A stretch of DNA of 64,000 bases from an uncultured Acetatifactor sp. (GTDB taxonomy: Bacteria > Bacillota > Clostridia > Lachnospirales > Lachnospiraceae). Within the stretch, counting starts at the first letter, position 1; each line of letters begins with the position of its first letter. Shown here in pieces: positions 1 through 9,307 of this stretch. The position numbers were made by a program, and so were the translations under genes. The notes under the pieces are model-generated. The model was given only the letters and a program-made list of their open reading frames with translations. It was not told the DNA's origin and searched no databases. The DNA lies in the NCBI GenBank assembly GCA_910577185.1, contig CAJTLR010000004.1, positions 1 through 64,000 on the forward strand, read 5' to 3'.

Positions 1-79
1 CGGGGAACGAAGTGAAAGTTGATGGATAGGTAAAAATGTGTAAATTTCGCTATTTAATATAGAAAGAAAATTTTTTTCT

Positions 80-114
80 GGGCCGGAATAATCAGTTTCC
101 GGCCCGCATTTTTT
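80..114 (+). terminator. Rho-independent terminator-like hairpin
   Basis: A perfect 9-bp stem (GGGCCGGAA / TTCCGGCCC) with an 8-nt loop is followed by GCATTTTTT. It probably ends a gene lying to the left of the window, since no coding sequence is visible in bases 1-79. Confidence 0.7.
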
Positions 115-117
115 AGG

Positions 118-144
118 TTTAGGGGGGTGCATTTAGGGGGTGCA
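118..144. repeat. Short tandem direct repeat at the broken end of the comM fragment
   Basis: TTTAGGGGGGTGCA is followed at once by TTTAGGGGGTGCA, so the two copies differ only by one G in the G-run. The repeat sits exactly where the comM-like coding sequence loses its 5' part. It could be the scar of a deletion or the edge of an integrated element; the sequence alone does not decide. Confidence 0.55.
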
Positions 145-660
145 TCGTTGAATTGTATCAATTTCGTTGTACCGATGAACCCGTGTCCCTGCGGATATTA
201 CCCGGACAGCGGGCGCTGCCACTGTTCCAGGGTGCGGATCGGAAAATATATGGGGAAGGTGTCCGGCCCTGTTCTGGACAGGATTGATTTGTGTGTGGAA
301 CTACAGTCTGTGGAATACGCCAGCCTGAAGACAAATGAAAAGGGAGAGGGCAGCGCGGATATCCGGCAAAGAGTGGAAAAGGCAAGGAAGCTCCAGAAGA
401 TCAGGTTTCAGGACACAACATACCGTTTTAACGGAGATATTGAGGCCTCTGCCATGGAAAAATACTGCGCACTGGGGGTGGAAGAACAAAAGTGCATGGA
501 GAAGCTTTATGAATCCCTGCAGCTGAGCGCCAGGGCCTATCACCGTATTTTGAGAGTGGCAAGAACCATAGCAGACCTGGATGGGGCAGAGGCAATCAAA
601 ACGGCCCATCTGATGGAAGCAGCCTTCTATAGGCCTGCACTGGAGTACTGGATAGGATAG
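127..660 (+). pseudogene. comM: comM/YifB-like Mg-chelatase family AAA+ protein, 3' fragment
   Basis: The 177-codon frame matches only the C-terminal third of the ComM/YifB family. It contains the conserved MNPCPCGYYPD segment with its cysteines (CPCG...CHC), the segment GPVLDRIDLCVEL, and the C-terminal helical Mg-chelatase domain ending ...AFYRPALEYWIG. Family members are about 500 residues and have the Walker A and B motifs upstream of this part; both are missing here, and similarity starts at about base 160. The GTG at 127 lies inside the direct repeat, so it is unlikely to be a natural start. ComM normally acts as a branch-migration helicase in transformation and recombination. Adjacency to dprA is common in Clostridia. 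I judge it a truncated, non-functional remnant. Confidence 0.8.
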
Positions 661-678
661 TGTGAAACGAAAGGATGG

Positions 679-1914
679 GTGATTCCTATGGGACAGAAGG
701 AACGGGGAGAAAGGGAAGACAAGTACGCCTGCTGGCTGTGTAATTTTCCCTATATCGGAAACAGACAGATACAGCGCCTGCTGCAGATGTGCGGAAGCGC
801 GGAGGCAGTTTACCGGGCGGGGAAAGAAGTATGGGGGGAGGTTCTGAAACCGAAGCGGGCAGAGCTGCTGTGCGACTACACCGGAAACTGGGATGTGGAA
901 ACCAAATACAGGGAAATGCTGGAAGAAGGAATCCAACTGGTGACAATATTGGATGACAATTATCCGGCAAGGCTGAAAAACATTCCGGATGCGCCTTTCG
1001 GGCTGTTTGTCCGGGGAAAACTGCCGGGGGAGGACATGCCTGCGATTGCGGTTATCGGGGCCAGGGAGTGTTCCGAATACGGAAGATATGTGGCAGGGGA
1101 ACTGGGAAGGGCGCTGGGAAGACTTGGGGCTGTAGTGGTCAGCGGGATGGCAAAGGGAATTGACGGGATCAGCCAGGAGGCGGCCCTGGAAGCCGGGGGA
1201 ATTTCCATTGGAGTGCTGGGTTCCGGTGTGGATATCTGTTATCCGGCCCAGAATAAGGGGCTTTACGGCAGGCTGCTGAAAGGAGGCGCGGTTCTGTCCT
1301 CCTATCCCAACGGAACGCCTGCCCGCCCTCAGAATTTCCCGCCGAGAAACCGGATTGTCAGCGGACTTGCGGATGCGGTGGTGGTGATTGAGGCCAGAGC
1401 CAAGAGCGGTACGCTGATCACGGTGGACATGGCGCTGGAGCAGGGCAGGGAAGTATATGTGGTGCCGGGACGGGTGACGGACAGACTCAGTGACGGATGT
1501 AATCGGCTGATAAAGCAGGGGGCAGGCATGGTACTGAATCCGGAAAGCTTCTGGGAAGAGATTCTGCAGATACGGGAAAATAAAAAGGAGCAAAAAAACA
1601 AGAAAATCATAACGAAAAAACATTTTTCGGACAAACCGGGAAATAGTGGTACCTATGGCACAACAAGTTCATGGGATGAGGGTATTTGTGGAAAACAGAC
1701 GGATAAACTGCCCGGGGAACTGGGAGAGGTTTATGATGTCCTTGACTTTTACCCCAGGACAGTGGAGGAGATTGCCATGGCCCTGCCGGAAGAACGCCGA
1801 AATATGCAGATTGTGCCTTATCTGATGCAGCTTTGTATGGAGGAAAAGGCGATTCAGGTCAGTCCGGGACATTTCTGCCGCAAAGGCACGGACAAATTCC
1901 CTTTCCCCTGCTGA
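679..1914 (+). CDS. dprA: DNA-processing protein DprA (Smf)
   Basis: DprA binds single-stranded DNA and loads RecA during transformation. The 411-aa protein has an N-terminal helix-hairpin-helix-like region (about 1-75) and the Rossmann-like DprA core with GARECSEYGRY, VVSGMAKGIDGISQEAAL, VLGSGVDICYP and the NRIVSGLADAVVVIEA / SGTLITVDMAL signatures. A charged Lys-rich linker (about 295-320) then leads to a C-terminal winged helix (about 345-405). The GTG at 679 has AAAGGA 5 nt upstream; ATG 688, three codons later, is the alternative start. It follows the comM remnant by 18 nt, so competence-type genes cluster here although comM itself is broken. Confidence 0.93.
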   Translation: MIPMGQKERGEREDKYACWLCNFPYIGNRQIQRLLQMCGSAEAVYRAGKEVWGEVLKPKRAELLCDYTGNWDVETKYREMLEEGIQLVTILDDNYPARLKNIPDAPFGLFVRGKLPGEDMPAIAVIGARECSEYGRYVAGELGRALGRLGAVVVSGMAKGIDGISQEAALEAGGISIGVLGSGVDICYPAQNKGLYGRLLKGGAVLSSYPNGTPARPQNFPPRNRIVSGLADAVVVIEARAKSGTLITVDMALEQGREVYVVPGRVTDRLSDGCNRLIKQGAGMVLNPESFWEEILQIRENKKEQKNKKIITKKHFSDKPGNSGTYGTTSSWDEGICGKQTDKLPGELGEVYDVLDFYPRTVEEIAMALPEERRNMQIVPYLMQLCMEEKAIQVSPGHFCRKGTDKFPFPC

Positions 1915-1940
1915 CAGAAGGAAGGGGGATATGATATAAT
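1911..1940 (+). promoter_or_regulatory. Sigma-A-type promoter upstream of the DUF402 gene
   Basis: CTGACA, an 18-nt spacer and TATAAT, with a TG one base before the -10 (extended -10). It overlaps the stop codon of dprA and lies about 120 nt before the next gene. A second ATGATATAAT extended -10 occurs upstream of fliK. Confidence 0.55.
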
Positions 1941-2062
1941 GACCTTATTCAAAAAAGGAAGAGGCAGAATGGCAATCCATGTCATGACAGGTTTGAAATC
2001 ATGATACATGACCACATTCAGGAAAAAGAGGCCGAACGGCCATGCACAGAAGGAGAAAGAGT

Positions 2063-2668
2063 ATGAAAAGAAAACGCTTGGACCGTGATTTGTGGGGATT
2101 CGGGAACTTCCCATATTACCAGATGCGGACAGACTGTGATGATTTTCACGGACTGGCGGCACTGATACGGCAGACAGACGGGGAATACTGCTACTGGGAT
2201 CCGGCAAAAGCAGGCAAAATGGCAGTCTGCGGAAAAGGGATGATCTGGCTGCAGCTGGTTCCGGATGGCAGAAACTGCCTGATTACCATAATGCTTCTGC
2301 CTGAAAAAAAGATCACCGGCGGCGTGGAATACCCGTACTCTGTTTCCGGGTGGTATGTGGATGTGATAGAAAAGCTGGAGTATGACGAGGACGGCGTGGC
2401 GGCATTTGTGGATAAATACCTGGACGTTATCTTCACGCCCCAGGGAGATGTGCTTGTGGATGACCGGGAAGAACTGGACGAGGCATATAAGACGGGGGAA
2501 CTGTCCGCGGAACAGTATCAGAATGCGCTGGAGGAAGGGGACAAAATTGTCCGGGACTACTGTACGGACATCGCCGCAACGGAGCAGTGGTCCTGCAGGC
2601 TGTGGAAATATGTGGAAGAGCGCATTCAGGCAGGAGATGCCGGGAAACTGGCAGGGAAAAAAGCGTAA
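2063..2668 (+). CDS. DUF402 domain protein (Ntdp-like nucleotide phosphatase fold)
   Basis: The C-terminal half shows the DUF402 pattern: WYVDVIEK, then a Tyr/Asp-rich stretch ending DKYLDVIFTPQG, VLVDDREELDEAY and a closing helix with ELSAEQYQNALEEGDKI. Characterised DUF402 proteins are nucleoside di-/triphosphatases or RNA-associated proteins; the substrate here cannot be read from sequence. I chose ATG 2063 (201 aa) over the in-frame ATG at 2042, because AGAAGGAG lies just upstream of 2063 and inside the longer version. It has its own promoter and precedes ispG by about 80 nt. Confidence 0.75.
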   Translation: MKRKRLDRDLWGFGNFPYYQMRTDCDDFHGLAALIRQTDGEYCYWDPAKAGKMAVCGKGMIWLQLVPDGRNCLITIMLLPEKKITGGVEYPYSVSGWYVDVIEKLEYDEDGVAAFVDKYLDVIFTPQGDVLVDDREELDEAYKTGELSAEQYQNALEEGDKIVRDYCTDIAATEQWSCRLWKYVEERIQAGDAGKLAGKKA

Positions 2669-2747
2669 GGGGTCAGGGACGGCCTGACGGGGGAATGATA
2701 GGACTATGGAAATTCCGCGGGGCACGGACACCGGAATGGAGGATAGT

Positions 2748-3800
2748 ATGCACAGAGAGAAAACAAAAGTAATTCAGGTGGGGGACAGACTGATGGGAGG
2801 CGGGAATCCCATACTGATACAGTCCATGACAAATACAAAACCTAAGGATGTTCAGGCTACCGTGGCCCAGATTCTGGAACTGGAGCGGGCAGGCTGCGAG
2901 ATCATCCGCTGTACGGTGCCGGACATGGAAGCGGCCCTGGCGCTGGGGGAGATCAAAAAACAGATCCATATCCCTCTTGTGGCAGATATTCATTTTGACT
3001 ATAAAATGGCCATTGCCGCCATGGAGAACGGCGCGGACAAAATCCGTATCAATCCGGGCAATATCGGCGGCACGGAAAATCTGAAAGCTGTGGTGGATGT
3101 GGCGGCGGCGCGGGGCATTCCCATCCGTATCGGCGTCAACAGCGGCTCCATGGAGAAACACCTGATAGAAAAGTACAAGGGTGTGACGGCGCAGGGGCTG
3201 GTGGAAAGCGCCATGGACAAAGTGCATATGGTGGAAGACATGGGCTATGACCGGCTGGTCATCAGCATCAAGTCTTCGGATGTGATGATGTGTGTGAAAG
3301 CACACGAGCTGATTGCCGGGATGACAGACTATCCCCTTCATGTGGGAATCACGGAGGCAGGCACGGTACACAGCGGCAATATCAAATCCGCCATAGGCCT
3401 GGCCCTTATCCTGAACCAGGGAATCGGAGATACCATCCGCGTGTCACTCACCGGAGACCCGGTGGAAGAGATAAAGTCCGCGAGACTGATCCTGCGCACC
3501 CTGGGGCTTCGCAAAGGCGGCATTGAGGTGGTTTCCTGCCCTACCTGCGGCAGAACCAGGATTGATTTAATCGGTCTTGCGTCCAAAGTGGAAAAACTGA
3601 CGGAAGATTATCCCCTTGACATCAAGGTGGCGGTTATGGGCTGCGCGGTAAACGGTCCCGGCGAGGCCCGGGAAGCCGATCTGGGAGTGGCCGGAGGCCA
3701 GGACAGCGGGCTGTTGTTTAAAAAAGGAGAAATTTTGCGCAAAGTGCCGGAAGAGCAACTGTTAAACGCATTGAAGGAAGAGCTGGATAACTGGAAATGA
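2748..3800 (+). CDS. ispG: 4-hydroxy-3-methylbut-2-enyl diphosphate synthase IspG (GcpE)
   Basis: IspG converts methylerythritol cyclodiphosphate to HMBPP in the MEP isoprenoid pathway using a [4Fe-4S] cluster. The sequence has the TIM-barrel N-terminal half (IQSMTNTKPKDVQAT, PLVADIHFDYK, DKIRINPGNIGG, RIGVNSGSMEKHL) and the C-terminal cluster domain with SCPTCGRT and MGCAVNGPGEAREADLGVAGG, which supply the cysteine ligands. ATG 2748 is preferred (350 aa, family-typical) because TGGAGGA ends 4 nt upstream; an in-frame ATG at 2706 would add 14 atypical residues. Its stop overlaps the polC start in ATGA, so the two are translationally coupled. The ispG-polC order is widespread in Firmicutes. 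Confidence 0.96.
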   Translation: MHREKTKVIQVGDRLMGGGNPILIQSMTNTKPKDVQATVAQILELERAGCEIIRCTVPDMEAALALGEIKKQIHIPLVADIHFDYKMAIAAMENGADKIRINPGNIGGTENLKAVVDVAAARGIPIRIGVNSGSMEKHLIEKYKGVTAQGLVESAMDKVHMVEDMGYDRLVISIKSSDVMMCVKAHELIAGMTDYPLHVGITEAGTVHSGNIKSAIGLALILNQGIGDTIRVSLTGDPVEEIKSARLILRTLGLRKGGIEVVSCPTCGRTRIDLIGLASKVEKLTEDYPLDIKVAVMGCAVNGPGEAREADLGVAGGQDSGLLFKKGEILRKVPEEQLLNALKEELDNWK

Positions 3801-6800
3801 CAAAATCAAAACCTTTTTTTGAAGTGTTTCCCACTCTGGAAATCAAAGGAAATCTTTACGATAAACTGGAGCAGACAAAGGTGGAAAGAGTGTCTGCCAC
3901 AAAGAAAAAGGACAGACTTTCCGTCTACTTATACAGTACCCGGCTGATCATCAAAGAAGATATCCGGGCGGCAGAAAAGGAAATCAAAAAGCAGCTTTTT
4001 CCCAATGCCATGCTGCATGTGAGAATATTTGAGCGGTTTGAGCTTTCTTCCCAGTATACCCCGGAAAATCTGATGGAGGCCTATAGGGAGAGTATTCTGG
4101 CAGAGCTGCTGGAATACAGCCATATAGAATACAATGCTTTCCGGACGGCGGACATTACGTACCCGGAAGACGGCGGGATACTGCTGACCCTGGAGGACAC
4201 CATGCCAAACCGGAGCAAGGAAGCGGAGCTTGTGCGTGTTCTGGAGAAAATACTGGTGGAGAGATGCGGCCTGAACGCCCATGTGAATGTGGCTTATAAG
4301 GAAGCGGGACCCTGCAAATATGCCGGAGAGGACGAAATGAAGATCCGGATGAGGGTGAACGAGATCTTCCAGCGGGCGAAACTGGGAGGCGGGGAAGGCG
4401 AAGGCGGCAGCTTCACGGGGCAGGAAGGGACGTCCGGCAAGACGCAGGGAATCAAAGCAAAAACCGGCAAAGATACGGGAGCTTTGGCATCGGGCGGCGG
4501 GAAGGCTGCCGGAAAGACCGGCTGGGAGACGATGCCGGGAAATCCCGGTATGGAGAGCGGCTTTGGCGCCGGAGGGCAGAAAGGCGCCGGAACAGGCCGG
4601 GAAACAGGAACCGTCAGTCAGGCTCCGGACTCCGGATTCGGACGGGGGGGAGGCTTCCAGAAAAGAGGCGACTTCAAACGCAGTGAGTTTCGCAGGAACG
4701 GGGATTATAACCGTACCCTGAAGCAGTCTGACGATCCGGATGTGATTTATGGACGGGATTTTGACGGGGAAACCATGCCCATCGAGGATATTATCGGTGA
4801 AATAGGGGAAGTTACCATCCGGGGCAAAATCTTAAAGACAGACAGCCGTCCCATCAGAAATGAGAGAACCATAGTCATTTTTGACGTGACGGATTTTACG
4901 GATACCATAACGGTAAAGCTTTTTGCCAAAAATGAATTTGTGAAGGAACTGCTGGACAGTCTGAAGACGGGATCTTTCGTAAAACTCAAAGGGATTGCCA
5001 CGCTGGATAAATTTGACCATGAGCTGACCATAGGCTCCCTCACCGGCATCCGGAAAATTCAGGATTTCACCACGGTGCGGGTGGACAGGGCGCTCCACAA
5101 GCGCGTGGAGCTGCACTGCCACACCAAAATGAGCGATTTTGACGGGGTGAGCGAGGCAAAGGATATTGTGAAACGCGCCCACAAATGGGGACACAGGGCC
5201 ATCGCCATAACAGACCACGGTGTGGTGCAGGGTTTTACCGATGCCTATCATGTGTGGGAGGATCTGTGGAAGGCGGAAAAAGCGAAATGCAAGGAAGAAG
5301 GGAAAAATCCTCCGGACAAGCAGGAATTTTTCAAAGTCATTTACGGGGTGGAAGCCTACCTGGTGGACGACCTGAAGGAAATTGTCACCGGGGACCGGGG
5401 GCAGACCCTGAATGAGAATTTTGTGGTCTTTGACATTGAGACCACGGGTTTTTCCCCGGTGAATAACCGCATTATAGAAATCGGGGCGGTGAAGGTCTGC
5501 GGAGGGAAGGTCACGGACCGTTATTCTACATTTGTCAATCCGCGGGTGCCTATCCCTTTTGAGATAGAAAAACTCACCGGAATCCGGGATGATATGGTGA
5601 AGGACGCCCCGGAGATAGAAGAAGTGCTGCCGGAATTCCTGCAGTTTTGCCGGGGCTGTGTCTTTGTGGCCCATAACGCGGGATTTGACATGAGTTTCAT
5701 CCAGGAAAATGCCAGAAGACAGGAACTTTCCGTTTCCGGTGCCGGGGAGGCCGGGGGTGCGCCGGCAGAAGGTCCGGAGTGCACTTACATTGACACGGTG
5801 GGCATTGCCCGGGTGCTCCTTCCCGACCAGGCGAAACATACTCTGGATGCCGTGGCCAAGACGCTGAATATTTCCCTGGAAAATCATCACCGGGCAGTGG
5901 ATGATGCGGAATGCACCGCATGGATTTTCCTGAAGCTGGTTCAGATGCTGGAAAGCAGGGGGATTCACAACCTGACGCAGCTGAACGAACTGGGGGCGTC
6001 CAGCGTGGATCTGATCAAAAAGCTTCCCACCTACCATGCCATCATTCTGGCGAAAAACGACCTGGGACGGATCAATCTTTACCGGCTGGTGACGCAGGCC
6101 CATCTGACCTATTATGCGGGAAGACATCCCAGAATTCCCAAGAGCCTGATTATGAAGTACCGGGACGGGCTGATTCTGGGCAGCGCCTGTGAGGCAGGGG
6201 AGCTGTACCGGGCGCTGCTGGATGAGCAGAGTGAAATGCAGATTGCAAGGATTGTGAATTTTTACGATTATCTGGAACTTCAGCCTCTGGGAAACAATAA
6301 ATTTATGATTTCCTCGGACCGGGTGCGCAGTGTCAGCTCCATGGAGGATATTCAGAATATCAACCGCCGTATTGTGAAACTGGGAGAGCAGTTCGGGAAG
6401 CCGGTGGTGGGAACCTGCGACGTGCATTTTCTGGATCCTGAGGACGAGGTTTATAGACGGATTATCATGGCGGGAAGAGGGTTCGAGGATGCGGATGACC
6501 AGGCCCCGCTGTTTCTGCACACCACGGAAGAAATGCTGGAGGAGTTTGACTATCTGGGAAGTGACAAAGCATATGAGATCGTGGTGAAAAACACCAATAT
6601 GATTGCGGATATGGTGGAAAACATAGCTCCTGTACGTCCGGATAAATGCGCCCCGGTCATTGAAGACAGTGACAAGACGCTGACCAAGATCTGCTATGAT
6701 AAGGCACATGAAATTTATGGGCCCGATTTGCCGGAAATCGTGGAGGCCAGGCTGAAAAAGGAGCTGCATTCCATCATTACAAATGGTTTTGCGGTGATGT

Positions 6801-8575
6801 ACATTATCGCCCAGAAGCTGGTGTGGAAATCCGTGGAGGACGGTTACCTGGTGGGATCCCGCGGAAGCGTGGGAAGTTCTTTTGTGGCCACCATGGCAGG
6901 CATCACGGAGATCAATCCGCTGAGTCCCCATTATTACTGTAGTAAATGCCATTATGTGGATTTTGAGGAAGAAGATGTAAAAGCATATGCCGGAAAAGCG
7001 GGTGCGGACATGCCGGACAGAACCTGCCCGGTCTGCGGGGAGGCACTGCACAAGGATGGATTTGACATTCCCTTTGAGACTTTTCTTGGGTTTAAAGGAG
7101 ACAAGGAGCCTGATATTGACCTGAATTTTTCCGGGGAATACCAGTCCAAGGCCCACAAGTACACGGAAGTGATTTTCGGGGCGGGACAGACGTTCCGGGC
7201 GGGAACCATCGCCACGCTGGCAGACAAAACCGCCTTCGGCTATGTAAAGAATTATTTTGAGGAAAGGGAAAAACACAGACGGAAAAGCGAGATGGAGAGA
7301 CTTGCCCTGGGAGTGGCGGGAGTGCGCAGAAGCACGGGCCAGCATCCGGGAGGCATTGTGGTGCTGCCCATAGGCCAGGATATCAATTCCTTTACACCGG
7401 TGCAGCATCCTGCCAACGACATGACCACGGACATTGTCACCACCCACTTCGACTACCATTCCATAGACCACAATCTGTTGAAGCTGGACATTCTGGGGCA
7501 TGACGATCCTACCATGATCCGTATGCTGCAGGATATGACGGGCAGGGATCCCCTGACCATTCCGCTGGATGACAGGAAAGTCATGAGCCTGTTTCAGAAC
7601 ACGGAAGCGCTGGGCATCACGCCGGACCAGATCGGCGGTACCAGGCTGGGGGCGCTGGGGATCCCGGAGTTCGGAACGGATTTTGCCATGCAGATGCTGA
7701 TTGACACCAAACCCCAGGCGTTCTCGGACCTGGTGCGTATTGCGGGGCTGTCCCACGGGACGGATGTGTGGATCGGCAATGCACAGGACCTGATCATGAG
7801 CGGTACAGCCACCATTTCCACGGCCATATGCACCAGGGATGACATTATGACATATCTGATTCAGATGGGTGTGGAGTCCAGCCTGGCGTTTACCATAATG
7901 GAAAGTGTGCGAAAGGGAAAAGGTCTGAAGGATGACTGGATTACGGCCATGAAAGAGAAGGACGTGCCGGACTGGTACATTGCTTCCTGCAAGAAGATAA
8001 AGTACATGTTCCCCAAAGCGCATGCGGCGGCTTATGTCATGATGGCATGGCGGATTGCCTATTGCAAAATCAATTATCCCCTTGCCTATTACGGAGCCTT
8101 CTTCAGCATCCGGGCAAAGGCGTTTTCCTACGAGCTGATGTGCCTGGGGCAGACCCGTCTGGAGGCCACCATGGCAGAGTACAGACGCCGCATGGATGCC
8201 GCCGCAGACAAAGAGCCGGGGGCACAGCCGCTCTCCAACCGGGAGGAGGCTGCCTACAGTGACATGAGGGTGGTGCAGGAAATGTATGCCAGGGGATATG
8301 AGTTTATGCCCATTGACATTTTTACGGCCCAGTCCCGGTCGTTCCAGATTGTGGGGGATAAGCTGATGCCTTCCCTGAACAGTATTGAAGGGCTGGGGGA
8401 TAAGGCTGCAGATGCCATTGTGGAGGCGGTGAAGGACGGACCTTTCCTCTCAAAGGACGATTTCCGGGAGCGAACCAAGGTATCCAAGACCATGGTGGAT
8501 TTGATGGATTCCCTGAACCTGCTGGGAGAACTGCCGGAGTCCAATCAGCTGAGCCTGTTTGATTTCGCGGGATAG
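3797..8575 (+). CDS. polC: DNA polymerase III PolC-type, alpha subunit with proofreading exonuclease
   Basis: Main replicative polymerase of low-GC Gram-positives. Order of parts: N-terminal domain; a Gly/Lys-rich low-complexity linker at about residues 195-310; an OB-fold domain (about 315-420); a PHP domain starting at about 439 (HCHTKMSDFDGV, ITDHGVV); a DEDD exonuclease inserted in PHP (FVVFDIETTGFSP at about 540, HNAGFD, HHRAVDDAECT); then the polymerase with a zinc-binding pair (CSKCHY...CPVCG) and the catalytic EPDIDLNFSGE at about 1105. A Gly/Ala/Pro-rich loop (about 645-657) interrupts the exonuclease. At 1592 aa it is longer than the usual 1430-1460, mostly through the linker. The start overlaps the ispG stop. 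Confidence 0.97.
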   Translation: MTKSKPFFEVFPTLEIKGNLYDKLEQTKVERVSATKKKDRLSVYLYSTRLIIKEDIRAAEKEIKKQLFPNAMLHVRIFERFELSSQYTPENLMEAYRESILAELLEYSHIEYNAFRTADITYPEDGGILLTLEDTMPNRSKEAELVRVLEKILVERCGLNAHVNVAYKEAGPCKYAGEDEMKIRMRVNEIFQRAKLGGGEGEGGSFTGQEGTSGKTQGIKAKTGKDTGALASGGGKAAGKTGWETMPGNPGMESGFGAGGQKGAGTGRETGTVSQAPDSGFGRGGGFQKRGDFKRSEFRRNGDYNRTLKQSDDPDVIYGRDFDGETMPIEDIIGEIGEVTIRGKILKTDSRPIRNERTIVIFDVTDFTDTITVKLFAKNEFVKELLDSLKTGSFVKLKGIATLDKFDHELTIGSLTGIRKIQDFTTVRVDRALHKRVELHCHTKMSDFDGVSEAKDIVKRAHKWGHRAIAITDHGVVQGFTDAYHVWEDLWKAEKAKCKEEGKNPPDKQEFFKVIYGVEAYLVDDLKEIVTGDRGQTLNENFVVFDIETTGFSPVNNRIIEIGAVKVCGGKVTDRYSTFVNPRVPIPFEIEKLTGIRDDMVKDAPEIEEVLPEFLQFCRGCVFVAHNAGFDMSFIQENARRQELSVSGAGEAGGAPAEGPECTYIDTVGIARVLLPDQAKHTLDAVAKTLNISLENHHRAVDDAECTAWIFLKLVQMLESRGIHNLTQLNELGASSVDLIKKLPTYHAIILAKNDLGRINLYRLVTQAHLTYYAGRHPRIPKSLIMKYRDGLILGSACEAGELYRALLDEQSEMQIARIVNFYDYLELQPLGNNKFMISSDRVRSVSSMEDIQNINRRIVKLGEQFGKPVVGTCDVHFLDPEDEVYRRIIMAGRGFEDADDQAPLFLHTTEEMLEEFDYLGSDKAYEIVVKNTNMIADMVENIAPVRPDKCAPVIEDSDKTLTKICYDKAHEIYGPDLPEIVEARLKKELHSIITNGFAVMYIIAQKLVWKSVEDGYLVGSRGSVGSSFVATMAGITEINPLSPHYYCSKCHYVDFEEEDVKAYAGKAGADMPDRTCPVCGEALHKDGFDIPFETFLGFKGDKEPDIDLNFSGEYQSKAHKYTEVIFGAGQTFRAGTIATLADKTAFGYVKNYFEEREKHRRKSEMERLALGVAGVRRSTGQHPGGIVVLPIGQDINSFTPVQHPANDMTTDIVTTHFDYHSIDHNLLKLDILGHDDPTMIRMLQDMTGRDPLTIPLDDRKVMSLFQNTEALGITPDQIGGTRLGALGIPEFGTDFAMQMLIDTKPQAFSDLVRIAGLSHGTDVWIGNAQDLIMSGTATISTAICTRDDIMTYLIQMGVESSLAFTIMESVRKGKGLKDDWITAMKEKDVPDWYIASCKKIKYMFPKAHAAAYVMMAWRIAYCKINYPLAYYGAFFSIRAKAFSYELMCLGQTRLEATMAEYRRRMDAAADKEPGAQPLSNREEAAYSDMRVVQEMYARGYEFMPIDIFTAQSRSFQIVGDKLMPSLNSIEGLGDKAADAIVEAVKDGPFLSKDDFRERTKVSKTMVDLMDSLNLLGELPESNQLSLFDFAG

Positions 8576-8895
8576 ATTCCGGGAAGTTTTGCAGGGCAGA
8601 AGCTGCCGGGCAAACTATTTGCCCTGCAGACCAGGAGGGTATGCTCAGGGAAGGCTCTGCCCCGCGCAGCCTTCCCGGCTGGCATGTGATATGTGTCTGC
8701 CGGGCGGCCGGTCTGTTCCGGCTGCCCGGACAGAGGAAGGGGGGACTTTTGTACGGGAACAAATGCAGGGAATCTTCATTAAATAAGAGCGTTCGCATAG
8801 AGATTTCGCCGGGGCTTCCCGGGGCGGGGTGAAAATGTGCGGAGGAGTCCGGGAATTGTTAAAATAAAAAAATTTAAAAAAATTGAAAAAAGTAC
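8576..8895. other. Hairpin-rich intergenic region between polC and tRNA-Glu
   Basis: No gene is seen in these 320 bases. At least four GC-rich inverted repeats follow one another: GGGCAAA/TTTGCCC (8608-8624), GGAAGGCT/AGCCTTCC (about 8651-8677), a very strong stem CTGCCGGGC.../...GCCCGGACAG (about 8698-8734) and TTTCGCC.../...GGGGTGAAA (about 8804-8835). None has a clean T-run on the + strand. The region then becomes A-rich before the tRNA promoter. Confidence 0.5.
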
Positions 8896-8924
8896 TTGCA
8901 AAAAGAAAAAAAGTGTTGTAATAT
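8896..8924 (+). promoter_or_regulatory. Sigma-A promoter of tRNA-Glu
   Basis: TTGCAA, a 17-nt spacer and TAATAT, preceded by an A/T-rich tract that could act as an UP element. The predicted start is about 35 nt before the tRNA. Confidence 0.75.
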
Positions 8925-8965
8925 ATACAAGTACCGCGGGTGCGGAAAATACAGAAGTGAAACAT

Positions 8966-9037
8966 GGCTGATTGGTCAAGCGGTCAAGACGCCGCCCTCT
9001 CACGGCGGAAACAGGGGTTCGATTCCCCTATCAGCTG
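8966..9037 (+). tRNA. tRNA-Glu (anticodon CUC)
   Basis: The cloverleaf folds by eye: acceptor GGCTGAT with ATCAGCT (first pair G-U), anticodon stem CCGCC/GGCGG around the loop CTCTCAC giving anticodon CUC, and T-arm AGGGG-TTCGATT-CCCCT. Discriminator base G; the next bases are CGA, so CCA is not encoded. It is a single tRNA with its own promoter and terminator. It reads GAG; a UUC isoacceptor presumably lies elsewhere. Confidence 0.93.
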
Positions 9038-9043
9038 CGAATG

Positions 9044-9088
9044 AAAGCTTTGAAACTACTTGTATGGGTTTCAAAGTTTTCTTTTTTT
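9044..9088 (+). terminator. Rho-independent terminator of tRNA-Glu
   Basis: CTTTGAAAC pairs with GTTTCAAAG (9 bp, extendable with A-T and G-T pairs), followed by a T-rich tail TTTTCTTTTTTT. Confidence 0.85.
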
Positions 9089-9202
9089 CACACATGCAGT
9101 TCGGTTTTGTTGTTCTTTTATTTTCTTTCTTTTTCCCTTTTGCGACATTATTTTGCCATACTGTTTTAATTTTTAATATTTTTTGAATTTTATATAAAAA
9201 TC

Positions 9203-9231
9203 TTGCACACTTTAAGTTTTTGGTGTATATT
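9203..9231 (+). promoter_or_regulatory. Probable sigma-A promoter of topA
   Basis: TTGCAC, 17 nt, TATATT, about 75 nt before the topA start. The rest of 9089-9307 is very T-rich and I see nothing else in it. Confidence 0.5.
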
Positions 9232-9307
9232 GTTTTACGATTAGATATTTTATTATAGACAAGGGTATGATATCTTATACAACGACGGAAAGTAAGGGGG
9301 ACTTGTT

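Noticed and set aside
301..1623. A 440-codon minus-strand open frame
   Set aside because: Antisense to the comM remnant and dprA, both of which show clear family motifs on the + strand; no RBS or motif of its own.
4832..8023. A 1063-codon open frame on the minus strand
   Set aside because: It lies entirely opposite polC, has no RBS, a Leu/His/Pro-rich low-quality composition and no recognisable motif. It arises from the GC-biased codon use of polC.
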